Source: CAZGEA01 sp964524515
GTDB taxonomy: Bacteria > Patescibacteriota > Microgenomatia > UBA8517
Length of the DNA: 64,000 bases
Assembly: GCA_964524515.1 (NCBI GenBank)
Contig: CAZGEA010000004.1
Location: 62,001 to 126,000 of the forward strand
Direction of reading: 5' to 3'
The position numbers were made by a program, and so were the translations under genes. Below the pieces are notes generated by a model, which saw nothing but the letters and a program-made list of their open reading frames with translations, searched no databases and was not told the origin of the DNA. Below are positions 25,493 to 34,875 of this stretch, in pieces (the first letter of the stretch is position 1; each line of letters begins with the position of its first letter).

Positions 25493-26086
25493 ATGAACAA
25501 ACGAGTTAAATTAACTCTTACACTTTTGACTGCAGCTTCGATCTTCCCCATTTCTTATTCTTTATCTCACGCTGAATCATCTTCAATAAAACTAAACAAC
25601 ACAGTAACTAATGGGACTATAAAAACTGAAATCCAAACATCAGGAAACGCTAAAGCCACGGTTTCAACAACAGTAAACGGAAAAAATACAACTGTGACAT
25701 CTGCTCAAGGATCAACAACCGTTAAAACCACAAATGAAAAAGGAGAAACTACGACCAAAACACTCGAAGATGGATCTGAAGTAAAAATAGAAAATGGATC
25801 AGTTAAAGTGATGACTGAAAATGGAGAGAAAACTGTTTCTGTAACAACTGAGCAAGCAGTGGAGGCGATTGTTAACAATGGAACAATATCACATGAATCA
25901 AACATTAAAATTGAAACCAGTGGAGATAATGTTAATTATGTAATTACAGGATACCAGGACAAGAGATTTTTGGGTGTGTTTCCTATTAAATTGACCCGTG
26001 TTGTGACTTACTCTGCAAATGAGAGAACAGTTTCTTCAGTTCATAGGTCTTTTTTGACCAAAGTACTAGATCGTCTTTCTTTTTAA
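25493..26086 (+). CDS. Secreted Thr/Asn-rich repetitive protein
   Basis: 197 residues with a signal peptide ending near SHAES (about residue 29). The mature part is a Thr/Val/Lys-rich beta-solenoid-like run of alternating strands (GNAKATVSTTVNGKNTTVTS, GETTTKTLEDGSEVKIENGS). A C-terminal segment about residues 150-197 is basic and aromatic. TTGAAT (25456) and TAGTGT (25479) with a 17-base spacer lie 8 bases before the ATG, so it can be transcribed independently of the ribozyme RNA. Function unknown. The 3' end overlaps the convergent helicase stop by 4 bases. Confidence 0.65.
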   Translation: MNKRVKLTLTLLTAASIFPISYSLSHAESSSIKLNNTVTNGTIKTEIQTSGNAKATVSTTVNGKNTTVTSAQGSTTVKTTNEKGETTTKTLEDGSEVKIENGSVKVMTENGEKTVSVTTEQAVEAIVNNGTISHESNIKIETSGDNVNYVITGYQDKRFLGVFPIKLTRVVTYSANERTVSSVHRSFLTKVLDRLSF

Positions 26087-27618
26087 AAGAGACTTTGTTG
26101 AGATTTTTTTAGTTTAAATTTAAACCTTTTTTCTTTAATTTTTGCAGTTTTTGGATCTTCTTTTTGCGGAGTTACATTTTCTACTAACATCGCGAGGTCT
26201 GATTTTTGACTAGAAATTATAATTAAATTATTTTTTGCTCGTGTCACTGCCACATACATTAATCTTTTTTCTTCATCAAAATTATTTTTATTTTTAATTT
26301 CTGAATCCAAAATTATTACATTTTTGAACTCCAATCCTTTTGATGAATGAATTGATGACAAAGTTACAAACTCTAGATTTTCATCGAAGTATTCTTTATT
26401 TTTTAGTTCCTCAATGTAATTTAAGAAATCAGAAATTTTTAGATATTTTTGATCAATCAGATTTATTCTTTGTAATAGTTCATCTGATAAATCAATATTA
26501 TTTTCTTTTATCACTTCAAATATTACTTGGTTTTTATTTTCATTTTCTTTTAAAATTTGTATTAGAGTTTCAAATTCTTTTGATTGCCAAATTGAATCCC
26601 CTATTTTTTGGTATGGAATACCAGATTCTGTTAACTTTTCAGAAATATGTTTTGCCAAATGATGATTTCTATATAAAACCGCGAAATCTTTAAAACTTGA
26701 ATTTTCCTCACTATGAAAATTACTTGATGACATTAAATCAATCCCTCCAACTTTTGAAATTATGAAGTCTACTATAAATTGCGATTGGGATTTGTTATCA
26801 AGAGATAATATATTTTGAATAATACTTTGAGATTTGTTATGTGCTACAAAATTTGCTGCAACTGGAAATAATTCTTTGGAGATATTTATTATTTCTTTTG
26901 TGTTTCTGTAATTTATATTTAGTGTTATTGTTTTTACTTTTGGAAAATCTTTTTTGATAGTCTCAAAAATATTAGAATCTGAACCTCGAAATGAATAGAT
27001 CGATTGCAGTGGATCGCCAACTACGACTAGGTTTGTTTTAGTACTTTTTAATTTTTTAATAATTTCATATTGAATTATGTTTGTGTCTTGAAACTCATCA
27101 ATCAAAATATAATCAAAATCCAAATCGATATTTGTACCTAAAAAATAAAGTAATAAATCATCGAAATCAATTTTACCGCTATCTGATAATAATTTATTAT
27201 ATTTATCGATGAGTAAATCTTGCTTTTTTGATAGTTTGCTTTTAAAGAGACTTATATAATTAGAGATATTTCTTTTTGATTTTTTGAATTCTTTTGAGAG
27301 AATTGACAGGGTTTCATTTCTTTCAAAATTTGTAATTATTGTTAAATTTTTATTTATGGATTGGAGATAATCAAAAGCCAGTGAGTGAAATGTTTCTGTT
27401 ATAACAGATTTATTTTTGATTCTTTCTTTTAATTCATTTGCCGCTCTCTTTGTAAAAGTTAAAGCTAAAATTTTTGAAGGTTTAATGCTTTTATCTTTAA
27501 TTAAGTAATTAATTTTTTCTGACAATACTCTTGTTTTTCCAGTTCCCGGGCCAGCAACAATTATGAGTACGTTTGAATCATCTTTAATCGCTTTTTTTTG
27601 ATTTTCATTTAGCTGCAT
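26083..27618 (-). CDS. UvrD/PcrA-like superfamily 1 DNA helicase, compact
   Basis: 511 residues, much shorter than UvrD (about 720). Motifs in order: Q-motif region LNENQKKAI, Walker A AGPGTGKTRV (about 22-31), Ia LALTFTKRAA, II ILIDEFQDTN, III GDPLQSIYSFRGSD, IV LNINYRNTKEI, V SSIHSSKGLEFKNVI and VI LMYVAVTRAKNNLII. The inserted 2B domain appears reduced. The C-terminus KKSQQSLF resembles the short hydrophobic tails of clamp-interacting proteins (QSLF, similar to Qxx(L/I)F), so DnaN binding is possible. It begins directly after the EndoQ stop, forming a repair pair. Confidence 0.92.
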   Translation of the reverse strand: MQLNENQKKAIKDDSNVLIIVAGPGTGKTRVLSEKINYLIKDKSIKPSKILALTFTKRAANELKERIKNKSVITETFHSLAFDYLQSINKNLTIITNFERNETLSILSKEFKKSKRNISNYISLFKSKLSKKQDLLIDKYNKLLSDSGKIDFDDLLLYFLGTNIDLDFDYILIDEFQDTNIIQYEIIKKLKSTKTNLVVVGDPLQSIYSFRGSDSNIFETIKKDFPKVKTITLNINYRNTKEIINISKELFPVAANFVAHNKSQSIIQNILSLDNKSQSQFIVDFIISKVGGIDLMSSSNFHSEENSSFKDFAVLYRNHHLAKHISEKLTESGIPYQKIGDSIWQSKEFETLIQILKENENKNQVIFEVIKENNIDLSDELLQRINLIDQKYLKISDFLNYIEELKNKEYFDENLEFVTLSSIHSSKGLEFKNVIILDSEIKNKNNFDEEKRLMYVAVTRAKNNLIIISSQKSDLAMLVENVTPQKEDPKTAKIKEKRFKFKLKKSQQSLF

Positions 27619-28917
27619 TTACAATCCTAAACCCAACTGTGAATCTTCTTTTGATTCCAATTCACCAGCTTTAAAAACCTTAACTATTCCGTACACACCA
27701 TCATAGCCTGGATCGATTACTATATCTTTTCTTCTTACTTTATCGATCGCATGGGATAACATTTCAAAGCCTGCATCTTTAATTTCTTTGATTGTTCTAT
27801 TTCTAAAAATCGAGAAATCACTTCCGAGTGTTGAATATATTTTTTCATACTCTTCAACAACTGATTTTGCACCAATACTTTTAATATTTTTTATTTCTGC
27901 AATCATTTCAATAATGGGAACAATACTGTGAACTTCTTTGTGTTTTTTGGGAATGAAGTCTTCTGGCCTATCTGCTAGATCATCGACTCTGTGCATGACT
28001 CCAACAACTAAAGGAGTGTGACAAACTGGACAGATTCCATTTAGTTTATTCGTTTCACTTGGAAGCAATTTAATATTGCATTTTCTGTGTCCGTCCAAGT
28101 GGTACATTCCCTCTTCTGGGAAGAATTCAAAAGTACCAATAAAGCGTTTGTCATTTGTTTTTATTGCTCCAATAATTTCTTTATATGATAAATCGCAATT
28201 AATTATATTTGCTTCACGAGCTAGTTTTGGAAGAGAGTGAGCATCTGATCCTGAAATAATAGTAATTTTGTCTAATTGAGATAATCTCCAATTCATAAAT
28301 GGATCTGATGATAAACCTGTCTCAATTGCGTAAATATGCGGGGACAAATCACCAAAACAATCTGTTATTGTGTCAAATCCTGATTTTGAGCCAAACATTG
28401 CAAACCAGGGAGTCCAAATGTGGGCTGGAATAAACAGTGAATCTGGATCTGAATTTATAGTTATTTTTAATAAGTCATAGCTGTCCATTCCAATAATTGG
28501 ACGACCATCTGCTTTTAGATTAGCTCCCCTTTTTGTAAGTTCTGTATTGATATTTTTTGCAACTTTTAATGATGGAGTGATTACTAAATTATGAAGCCGT
28601 CTTCCTTTACCGTTTCTTGTATACATATTACTTATTTCAACTGTTGGAATAAACCTTACAATATTATCTTTTACAGAATTGGGTAGAAATTTATCAACTT
28701 CTTTTGCTAAATCTTTTTTTAGTGAATATAAACCACCATCTGATTCTTCTAGTCCATTTTCTAACTCTTCAAACCATTTTGGGTGAGTAAAATCCCCAGT
28801 TCCAATTACATTAATTCCTTTTATCTTTGCCCATTTGTAGATTTCAGGAAGTGTTAATTTACTGCTTGTGGCACGAGCGAAACGTGAATGGATGTGGAGA
28901 TCAACTATTAGTTCCAT
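27619..28917 (-). CDS. Endonuclease Q-like PHP-domain nuclease
   Basis: 432 residues. The PHP domain starts IVDLHIHSRFARATSS (metal-binding DxHxHS) with GTGDFTHPKWFEELE, IPAHIWTPWFAMFGS and ISGSDAHSLPKLAREA as further metal-ligand segments. A zinc-ribbon-like portion follows: CNIKLLPSETNKLNGICPVCHTPL, then VMHRVDDLADRP. This is the arrangement of EndoQ, which cuts 5' of deaminated or abasic bases and is known mainly from Thermococcales and scattered bacteria. Fused to the downstream UvrD-like helicase by a zero-base gap, which suggests a joint base-damage repair function. Confidence 0.85.
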   Translation of the reverse strand: MELIVDLHIHSRFARATSSKLTLPEIYKWAKIKGINVIGTGDFTHPKWFEELENGLEESDGGLYSLKKDLAKEVDKFLPNSVKDNIVRFIPTVEISNMYTRNGKGRRLHNLVITPSLKVAKNINTELTKRGANLKADGRPIIGMDSYDLLKITINSDPDSLFIPAHIWTPWFAMFGSKSGFDTITDCFGDLSPHIYAIETGLSSDPFMNWRLSQLDKITIISGSDAHSLPKLAREANIINCDLSYKEIIGAIKTNDKRFIGTFEFFPEEGMYHLDGHRKCNIKLLPSETNKLNGICPVCHTPLVVGVMHRVDDLADRPEDFIPKKHKEVHSIVPIIEMIAEIKNIKSIGAKSVVEEYEKIYSTLGSDFSIFRNRTIKEIKDAGFEMLSHAIDKVRRKDIVIDPGYDGVYGIVKVFKAGELESKEDSQLGLGL

Positions 28918-30404
28918 AACAATCTTTTTTGCACTAAAATGCCATCAAAGTCAACTGTTTCGACTAGAATACTTTTTTTATCGGACCAGTTTATTAACTC
29001 GTTCATATATCGAGATGGAATTCTGTTGGTTTTATCAATTAACAAATATAGGTATTTTTCATTACCAGTTTGTTTTTCTAAGGTACTGAAAGGCTCCAAT
29101 TGATCACCACCTGAAAAAGTAGGCATTTTTTTATTACTAAATAATGGATAAAGATAGCTCCAGGAATAATTAATATAGAGTGGGTTCGTTAATGAATTTA
29201 TTGTAAATGAATTGTTATTTGATGAGGTAAATGTGTATTTAGCTACGCTTAATTGAGTTTTTAGAATTGAAGATCTGTCCGGTTCAAGCAAGTAAGCTGA
29301 GTTATTTTGTAAATTAAAATTAATTAAATTAACAACAATTACAATTACTGCAAAAATTGATAACCATCTTGGTTTAAGAAGTGATAAAACTTCTGTAATT
29401 GATAGTACAACTGCCCCAAATGAACCAATTAAAAACCATGGAGCACTGTGATAGCCTAAGACAAGCATTGTAAATGGAGAGAAAAGATAAATAATTAAAA
29501 ATAAATATTTATCGCGATTTTCTTTACTTTTAAAATTTCTAAAAAGTGATACGAATAAGATGAATATTATTATTACTGCAATTATTTTTGATAGATTCAT
29601 GTTTTGAGGTATTAAATTTTGAGTAAAAATATCTGCAAGCCTATCAAAAGTATTAAGTAATCTATTTTCTGATCCCTGGCCGCCTACTTTGGAACCGGCT
29701 GAAAAAAGTGACAGCACACCAGCTCCTTTGAACTTTATTTCAGTTAAAATCAGACTGGAAATTGCAAAGCAAAAACTTAAAATTGAAAAAATAATAGTTT
29801 TGAAATTTGGAAACTTCATTCGAAGTGCTAAAAACAAAATTCCTGCGACTGGAATTAAATAAAGCATGAACAGTTCAAACTGAATTGATAAACCAAGGAA
29901 AAATGCAGCCAGAACTAAATTTTTAGGTCTTCCATTTCTGTATTCAAAAAGAAATAGAAAAAACAATGGAACTGTTAGGAAAGTGATTACAGGATTTGAT
30001 ATCCAACCAGAATATTGAATCCAACCAATTGAAACTGCTGAGAGAAGTGCTACTGTTAATGATTTTTTATTGTCATTAAATAGCTTTTTTGATAGAAAAT
30101 AAACTGCAGCTAAGGCTAAAATATTAAAAAGTGATAATAGTGCTGAAATTGATATTGGATTTTTTGAGAAAAACATCAAAAAAGAAAGTAGATACCAAAA
30201 GCCAACTCCATGATGAAGTCCAGCATTATTCCCAGCAGTTGGACCTATTATTTTTATATCACCATTTACTAAAATATCTTTTGCTTGAAACAAATCTCTA
30301 TATTGATCAAAGCCCAATATAATATTGCCTGGAAGAATTAAATTTAATCTTAAAAAGATTGCCAAAATTAGAATCAAAACAAAAATCAAAGTAGTTTGCT
30401 TCAT
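28908..30404 (-). CDS. GT-C-fold membrane glycosyltransferase, PMT/ArnT-like
   Basis: 498 residues with about 11 transmembrane helices in the first 370 residues and an extracytoplasmic C-terminal domain of about 130 residues. The first loop contains LGFDQYRDLFQAKDIL, in which an Asp (DQYRD) sits where GT-C enzymes carry their catalytic acidic residue, and PTAGNNAGLHHGVGFWYL follows. It probably transfers a sugar from a lipid-linked donor to protein or glycan on the outside. The gene overlaps the EndoQ start by 10 bases but is unlikely to be functionally related. Confidence 0.75.
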   Translation of the reverse strand: MKQTTLIFVLILILAIFLRLNLILPGNIILGFDQYRDLFQAKDILVNGDIKIIGPTAGNNAGLHHGVGFWYLLSFLMFFSKNPISISALLSLFNILALAAVYFLSKKLFNDNKKSLTVALLSAVSIGWIQYSGWISNPVITFLTVPLFFLFLFEYRNGRPKNLVLAAFFLGLSIQFELFMLYLIPVAGILFLALRMKFPNFKTIIFSILSFCFAISSLILTEIKFKGAGVLSLFSAGSKVGGQGSENRLLNTFDRLADIFTQNLIPQNMNLSKIIAVIIIFILFVSLFRNFKSKENRDKYLFLIIYLFSPFTMLVLGYHSAPWFLIGSFGAVVLSITEVLSLLKPRWLSIFAVIVIVVNLINFNLQNNSAYLLEPDRSSILKTQLSVAKYTFTSSNNNSFTINSLTNPLYINYSWSYLYPLFSNKKMPTFSGGDQLEPFSTLEKQTGNEKYLYLLIDKTNRIPSRYMNELINWSDKKSILVETVDFDGILVQKRLLWN

Positions 30405-30429
30405 TATTTGTAGTATACAATTAGTAACA

Positions 30430-32124
30430 ATGACTGCCCAGACAAAAGCAATTGAAGTAGCTTATTTTTCAATGGAGATAATGCTTGAAAGTGATATTCC
30501 AACATATGCAGGAGGACTTGGAATATTGGCTGGTGATGTACTTCGATCTTGCGCTGATATGAAAATTCCAGCTTGCGGAGTATCTCTGGTTTACAGTGGT
30601 GCAACTTTTAATCAAGTGATTCATACAAATGGAACCCAGAGTTTTACGGAGGCTAATTGGCAAAAAAGTGATCAATTAACCAAACTATCAGACAGAGTTG
30701 AAATCAAAATAATGAATACTCCTGTTTTAGTCTCTGTTTGGAGATATGACATTGTTGGAATTGGCGGTTTTGTTGTCCCTGTATATTTATTGGATACTGA
30801 TTTTATTGAAAACCCTGAATGGATCCGAGAGATTACTAAATATTTATATGATAGCTCCCCTAATATGAGAATTTCCCAAGAGATTGTATTGGGAATTGGA
30901 GGAGTAGAACTTCTTTCAAAACTTGGCTATGAAGTTCAAACATATCATATGAACGAAGGACATTGTAGTTTTGTTCCACTGGCTCTCTTGCCTAAATATA
31001 ATTTTCAAGACGATGAAGTTCGCAAGAAATGTGTATTTACAACACACACTCCTGTACCTGAAGGTCATGATCAATTTAGCTGGGATGAAGCTTACAAATA
31101 TGCAGGAGACTATTTGCCTTGGCATATTAAGTCTTTGACAGGTGAGGAAACAATGCACATGAGTCGACTTGCAATATCACTTTCTAAAAAAACTTTTGCG
31201 GTTTCAATAAAACATAAGGAAGTAACTGGCAACATGTTTCCAAATCATGATTTTGATTATGTAACCAATGGGGTTCACCATAGGACTTGGCTCTCTTCCC
31301 CCATGCAGGATTTATTGACAACTTATATTCCTGGATGGATTGATGACCCTTCACTTCTTAGATGGTCGCCTGATAAAATTCCAACTGATGCTTTGTGGAG
31401 TGCACACCGGGAATCAAAGAGACAATTGATTTCATATGTTAATGCTCGCCTCACTTCAGGAGTAACTGAAGAAGACCGGCAAAATCCACAAAAAGAGGAG
31501 TTGTTTGACCTTGCTACTCTTACAATTTCACTTGCACGCCGCCCTGTAGCATACAAACGACCACTACTTCTTTATTCTGACTTGCATCGTTTTATGAGAA
31601 TAGGAGTTGGCAAAATTCAAATTATCCAATGTGGAAAAAGCCACCCAAAGGATGATGTATCACAAGGATATGTAAAAGAAATTTTACGATTATCTAAAAA
31701 GCTTAGAACACTTTTGAAAATTGTTTATTTAGAGAATTATTCTCCTAAGATTGCAAGGCTCTTGGTTTCAGGATCGGATGTTTGGCTTAATAACCCAAAA
31801 AGGCCACTTGAGGCATCTGGAACTTCTGGTATGAAAGCTGCGATGAACGGTGTTGTTAATTTTTCAGTTTTAGATGGATGGTATTTGGAAGGGCATAAAA
31901 CTAATCCACAAGCTGGGTTTACTATTGGACCAGACCATGGTGAATCAAATGATACTGAAGATTCAAATGATTTATATGAAAAATTACAAACTCAAGTAAT
32001 TCCAATGTATTATGATCATCGCACTGAGTGGGTAAATAGAATGAAACAGGCAATTACACTTGGGGCTTATTTTAATACTCACCGTGTGGTTAAAGAATAT
32101 CGTGAGAAAGGTTGGAAGAAGTAA
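30430..32124 (+). CDS. glgP: Alpha-glucan (glycogen/maltodextrin) phosphorylase
   Basis: 564 residues from ATG 30430, the compact bacterial/archaeal form. Motifs: VAYFSMEIMLESDIPTYAGGLGILAGD (N-terminal signature), YHMNEGHCSFVPL, FTTHTPVPEGHDQF, NGVHHRTWLS and the pyridoxal-phosphate lysine in EASGTSGMKAAMNG. It releases glucose 1-phosphate from alpha-glucans for glycolysis. An upstream in-frame extension to 30325 is rejected because it would overlap the divergent glycosyltransferase and does not match the family. TATACA ends 10 bases before the ATG. Confidence 0.93.
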   Translation: MTAQTKAIEVAYFSMEIMLESDIPTYAGGLGILAGDVLRSCADMKIPACGVSLVYSGATFNQVIHTNGTQSFTEANWQKSDQLTKLSDRVEIKIMNTPVLVSVWRYDIVGIGGFVVPVYLLDTDFIENPEWIREITKYLYDSSPNMRISQEIVLGIGGVELLSKLGYEVQTYHMNEGHCSFVPLALLPKYNFQDDEVRKKCVFTTHTPVPEGHDQFSWDEAYKYAGDYLPWHIKSLTGEETMHMSRLAISLSKKTFAVSIKHKEVTGNMFPNHDFDYVTNGVHHRTWLSSPMQDLLTTYIPGWIDDPSLLRWSPDKIPTDALWSAHRESKRQLISYVNARLTSGVTEEDRQNPQKEELFDLATLTISLARRPVAYKRPLLLYSDLHRFMRIGVGKIQIIQCGKSHPKDDVSQGYVKEILRLSKKLRTLLKIVYLENYSPKIARLLVSGSDVWLNNPKRPLEASGTSGMKAAMNGVVNFSVLDGWYLEGHKTNPQAGFTIGPDHGESNDTEDSNDLYEKLQTQVIPMYYDHRTEWVNRMKQAITLGAYFNTHRVVKEYREKGWKK

Positions 32125-32133
32125 TTTAAAAAA

Positions 32134-33774
32134 TTAATAATCCATTCCACCCATACCGCCCATTCCTGATGGCATTTGTGGTTCTTTTTTCTCTTCAGGA
32201 AGATCAGTTACTAAACATTCTGTAGTTAAAACCATCATTGCAACTGATGCTGCGTTTTGGAAAGCTGATCTGGTTACTTTCAAAGGATCTAAAATTCCAA
32301 ATTTTGTCATTGATCCAAATTCAGAAGTCATAACATTGTATCCAAAATCAATATCTTTTGAATCTTCGATCATTCTTAAAATGTAGCCGTCATCTTCTCC
32401 AGCATTTCTAACTAATGCTCTTAATGGCTCTTCAAGAGCTTTATGAATAATTTCAATTGCTAATTGTTCATCGTGATTTGCAGTTTTAATTGATTTGAGA
32501 GCTTTTCGTGCACGAAGCAAGGCTACTCCACCGCCTGGGATAACTCCTTCTTCAATTGCTGCTTTGGTTGCACCCACTGCATCTTTAACTCTTTCTTTTT
32601 TATCGTTTAATTCAATTTCAGTGACTGCTCCAACATTAATTTGTGCTACTCCACCAGCCATCTTGGCAAGACGTTCTTGAAGTTTTTCTTTATCAAAATC
32701 ACTTGTTGCTGCATCGATTTGTTTTTTAAGCATTGCAACTCGTGCACTAATTGCTTTTTTATCTCCTTTACCACCAATGATTCTACAATTGTCTTTATCT
32801 GCCCAAACTTTATCTGCCATACCTAAATCTGACATTTCAATTGATTCAAAAGTGCGCCCTGTATCTTCTGAGATTACAGTTCCACCAGTTAAAACTGCTA
32901 TGTCTTCTAGTATTTCTTTCCTTCGATCACCAAATCCTGGAGCTTTGATTGCCAAAACATTAAATGTTCCTTTGAGTTTATTAACAACTAATGTGGCTAA
33001 GGCTTCACCTTCGACTTCATCGGCGATAATTACTAAATTTTTAGATACTTTTACAAATTTTTCTAAAAATGGCAATAAATCATTTTGAATGGAGCTTATC
33101 TTTTTGTCAGTTAACAAAATATATGGATTTTCGTTTTCTGCTTCCATTTTTTCTGAATTTGTTACAAAGTAAGCTGAAACGTAACCCCTGTCAAACTCCA
33201 TTCCTTCTTTGTATTCGATTTCGATTTGCAAACCGCGGCCTTCTTCGACTGTCACTACTCCATCTCGACCTACTTTATCGAGTGCTTCTGCAATTGTAGT
33301 TCCAATTGATTCATCTCCTGCTGAAATTGTTGCAACTTGCTTAATTTCTTCTTTAGTTTTTGTTGGCTTGCTCATCTTTTTAAGCTCAGCTACCACCACT
33401 TCGATTGCTTTTTCCATTCCTTTTTTAATTATCATTGGATTGGCTCCTGAAGTTACATTTTTCATTCCTTCTTGGCTAATATATTGAGCTAGTAAAGTAG
33501 AAGTTGTTGTTCCGTCTCCTGCATTATCATTGGTTTTACTGGATGCCTCTTTTACAATTTGAGCACCCATATTTTCAAATGGATCGGGAAGCTCAATATC
33601 TTTTGCAACTGAAACACCATCGTGGATAATTGCTGGTGCTCCCCATTTTTTATCAAGGGCAACGTTTCGGCCTTTTGGTCCTAATGTAGTAACCACTGCT
33701 TTGGCCACAGCATCAATTCCCTTTAGTAAGGCTTTTCGAGCGTCGTCACCGTATTTAATTTGTTTTGCTCCCAT
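32134..33774 (-). CDS. groEL: Chaperonin GroEL (Hsp60)
   Basis: A 546-residue ATP-dependent chaperonin. MGAKQIKYGDDARKALLKG start, LGPKGRNVALDKKWG and NDNAGDGTTTSTLLAQ (ATP site), EGMEFDRGYVSAYFVTN, EGVIPGGGVALLRA, and the Gly/Met-rich tail GMGGMGGMDY. Full length. It follows groES after 95 bases that contain a long inverted repeat; TATATA (33782-33787) stands 7 bases before the ATG, so it may also have its own leaderless promoter. Confidence 0.97.
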   Translation of the reverse strand: MGAKQIKYGDDARKALLKGIDAVAKAVVTTLGPKGRNVALDKKWGAPAIIHDGVSVAKDIELPDPFENMGAQIVKEASSKTNDNAGDGTTTSTLLAQYISQEGMKNVTSGANPMIIKKGMEKAIEVVVAELKKMSKPTKTKEEIKQVATISAGDESIGTTIAEALDKVGRDGVVTVEEGRGLQIEIEYKEGMEFDRGYVSAYFVTNSEKMEAENENPYILLTDKKISSIQNDLLPFLEKFVKVSKNLVIIADEVEGEALATLVVNKLKGTFNVLAIKAPGFGDRRKEILEDIAVLTGGTVISEDTGRTFESIEMSDLGMADKVWADKDNCRIIGGKGDKKAISARVAMLKKQIDAATSDFDKEKLQERLAKMAGGVAQINVGAVTEIELNDKKERVKDAVGATKAAIEEGVIPGGGVALLRARKALKSIKTANHDEQLAIEIIHKALEEPLRALVRNAGEDDGYILRMIEDSKDIDFGYNVMTSEFGSMTKFGILDPLKVTRSAFQNAASVAMMVLTTECLVTDLPEEKKEPQMPSGMGGMGGMDY

Positions 33775-33809
33775 TTTTATTTATATATTTAATTTATTTT
33801 TTACTATAA

Positions 33810-33869
33810 TTTCTTTTAAAAATCTAATTCTTCGAGACTGCGTGGCCAGAATTATATTTTTAAAAGAAA
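33810..33869. repeat. Long inverted repeat between groES and groEL
   Basis: Arms 33810-33831 and 33848-33869 are complementary over 14 + 6 bases with a 2-base mismatch between them, around a 16-base GC-richer loop (33832-33847). The right arm touches the groES stop codon. It may terminate part of the groES transcript, act as an RNase site, or stabilise the groES end. It has no strong T-run outside the stem. Confidence 0.75.
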
Positions 33870-34193
33870 CTAATTTACTATGGCCAAAATATCGTCGAAT
33901 TTTACAAAAAGATATTCTTTGCCGTCTAATTTAACTTCGTTTCCACCCCATTTTTTGTAGATTACTTCATCTCCTACTTTAACTGGAGATTTTTTGGTTT
34001 TGCCATTTTCCAAAATTTCATCATCTCCCACTGCGACTACTTTTCCTTTTTGTGGCTTTTCACCTGTTGCGTTTTCTGGAAGATAAATTCCTGAAACTGT
34101 TTTTTTGTTTTCTTCAATGGAGTCAATAATTAAATAACCTGGGGTTGGAGTGATGTTTAGTTTTGTTTTTGTAGCTTGTGACTTGGTTGCCAT
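33870..34193 (-). CDS. groES: Co-chaperonin GroES (Hsp10)
   Basis: 107 residues from ATG 34193 (MATKSQATKTK); a 9-codon longer frame is open but not supported by the -10 hexamer position. Family features: ITPTPGYLIIDSIE (N-terminal strand), the mobile loop KTVSGIYLPENATGEKPQKGKVVAVG and VKVGDEVIYKKWGGNEVKLDGKEYLFVKFDDILAIV. A 10-residue polar N-terminal extension precedes the core. TATACC stands 8 bases upstream. CIRCE-like operator at 34237. Confidence 0.95.
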   Translation of the reverse strand: MATKSQATKTKLNITPTPGYLIIDSIEENKKTVSGIYLPENATGEKPQKGKVVAVGDDEILENGKTKKSPVKVGDEVIYKKWGGNEVKLDGKEYLFVKFDDILAIVN

Positions 34194-34236
34194 ATTTATT
34201 AGGTATAAAGATAATAACACTGGTTGATTTAAAAAT

Positions 34237-34263
34237 CTAGCAGTAAGTTATTACGATTGCTAA
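34237..34263 (-). promoter_or_regulatory. CIRCE-like HrcA operator upstream of groES
   Basis: On the minus strand TTAGCAATC, 9 bases, TACTGCTAG compared with the CIRCE consensus TTAGCACTC-N9-GAGTGCTAA: 14 of 18 arm positions match and the spacing is exact. It lies 44 bases upstream of the groES ATG. HrcA repression is the expected mechanism; no hrcA gene is in the window. Confidence 0.7.
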
Positions 34264-34302
34264 TTTACAAAATTGGGAAAAGTTTGTCAAGAGAGGAAAA
34301 TT

Positions 34303-34339
34303 GGTAGATTGTGATTTGAACTGAAGTTCACAATCTACC
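34303..34339 (-). terminator. Terminator hairpin after the 133-residue gene
   Basis: GGTAGATTGTGA (34303-34314) and TCACAATCTACC (34328-34339) form a 12-base perfect stem; an alternative inner stem GAAC/GTTC also fits. On the minus strand it is followed by AATTTTCC. It ends the gene at 34352 and isolates the groES promoter. Confidence 0.7.
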
Positions 34340-34351
34340 ATAAATCAGTTT

Positions 34352-34753
34352 CTAGAGAATAAGATCTGGATCTGAAATATCATGTTCTGAAATTAGATAT
34401 GTTTCTATTAAAAATGATCGTTCATGATCACTTAAACGTGGATTAGAAGAATCAATTGATTTATGCAACTCAAAGAGTGCATCTTGCAATTCGAGTTCAT
34501 CAATCAACGATGATGGTATAGGTAATCGTATTAATCCACCGACTGGTTTTACACTTGTGTTAACGTCTAATTGGATAGCATCCAGATTAGCATTTATGCT
34601 TAATATGTATGCTTCAGAAATCGAAAGTCTTTTGAGATACTCTTTAAGAATCTCAGTCAATTCTATAGATATTGAACCGTTGTAAGTAAATACCTTTACG
34701 ATAGCCATGCCAGTTCTATTGATAGGATCTTGCTGTCTTTTTTTGCGAGCCAT
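34352..34753 (-). CDS. Unknown 133-residue cytoplasmic protein with SD
   Basis: No family recognised. It starts MARKKRQQDPINRTG, then a mixed alpha/beta body and an acidic C-terminus (SEHDISDPDLIL); no Cys, no membrane segment. AAGGAGAG lies 7 bases before the ATG, an ideal SD that most genes here lack. A TATAAT (minus strand, 34804-34809) suggests its own promoter with a leader of about 44 bases. It is bounded by hairpins on both sides, so it and the next small gene look like independent cassettes, possibly acquired. Confidence 0.65.
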   Translation of the reverse strand: MARKKRQQDPINRTGMAIVKVFTYNGSISIELTEILKEYLKRLSISEAYILSINANLDAIQLDVNTSVKPVGGLIRLPIPSSLIDELELQDALFELHKSIDSSNPRLSDHERSFLIETYLISEHDISDPDLIL

Positions 34754-34824
34754 TTCAACTCTCCTTTATTAAAACTTTGTATGAGTGTGCAACGAGCATC
34801 GGTATTATATCAAATACACAAAAG

Positions 34825-34872
34825 AAAGGCCTCTGGGTCCGCAATAATAAATTATTGGGTCATAAGGCCTTT
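34825..34872 (-). terminator. Terminator hairpin between the two SD-led small genes
   Basis: AAAGGCCT (34825-34832) pairs with AGGCCTTT (34865-34872), with an inner CAATAAT/ATTATTG stem. The minus-strand continuation is CTTTTGTG. It directly follows the stop of the 49-residue gene (34876). Confidence 0.75.
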
Positions 34873-34875
34873 TGG

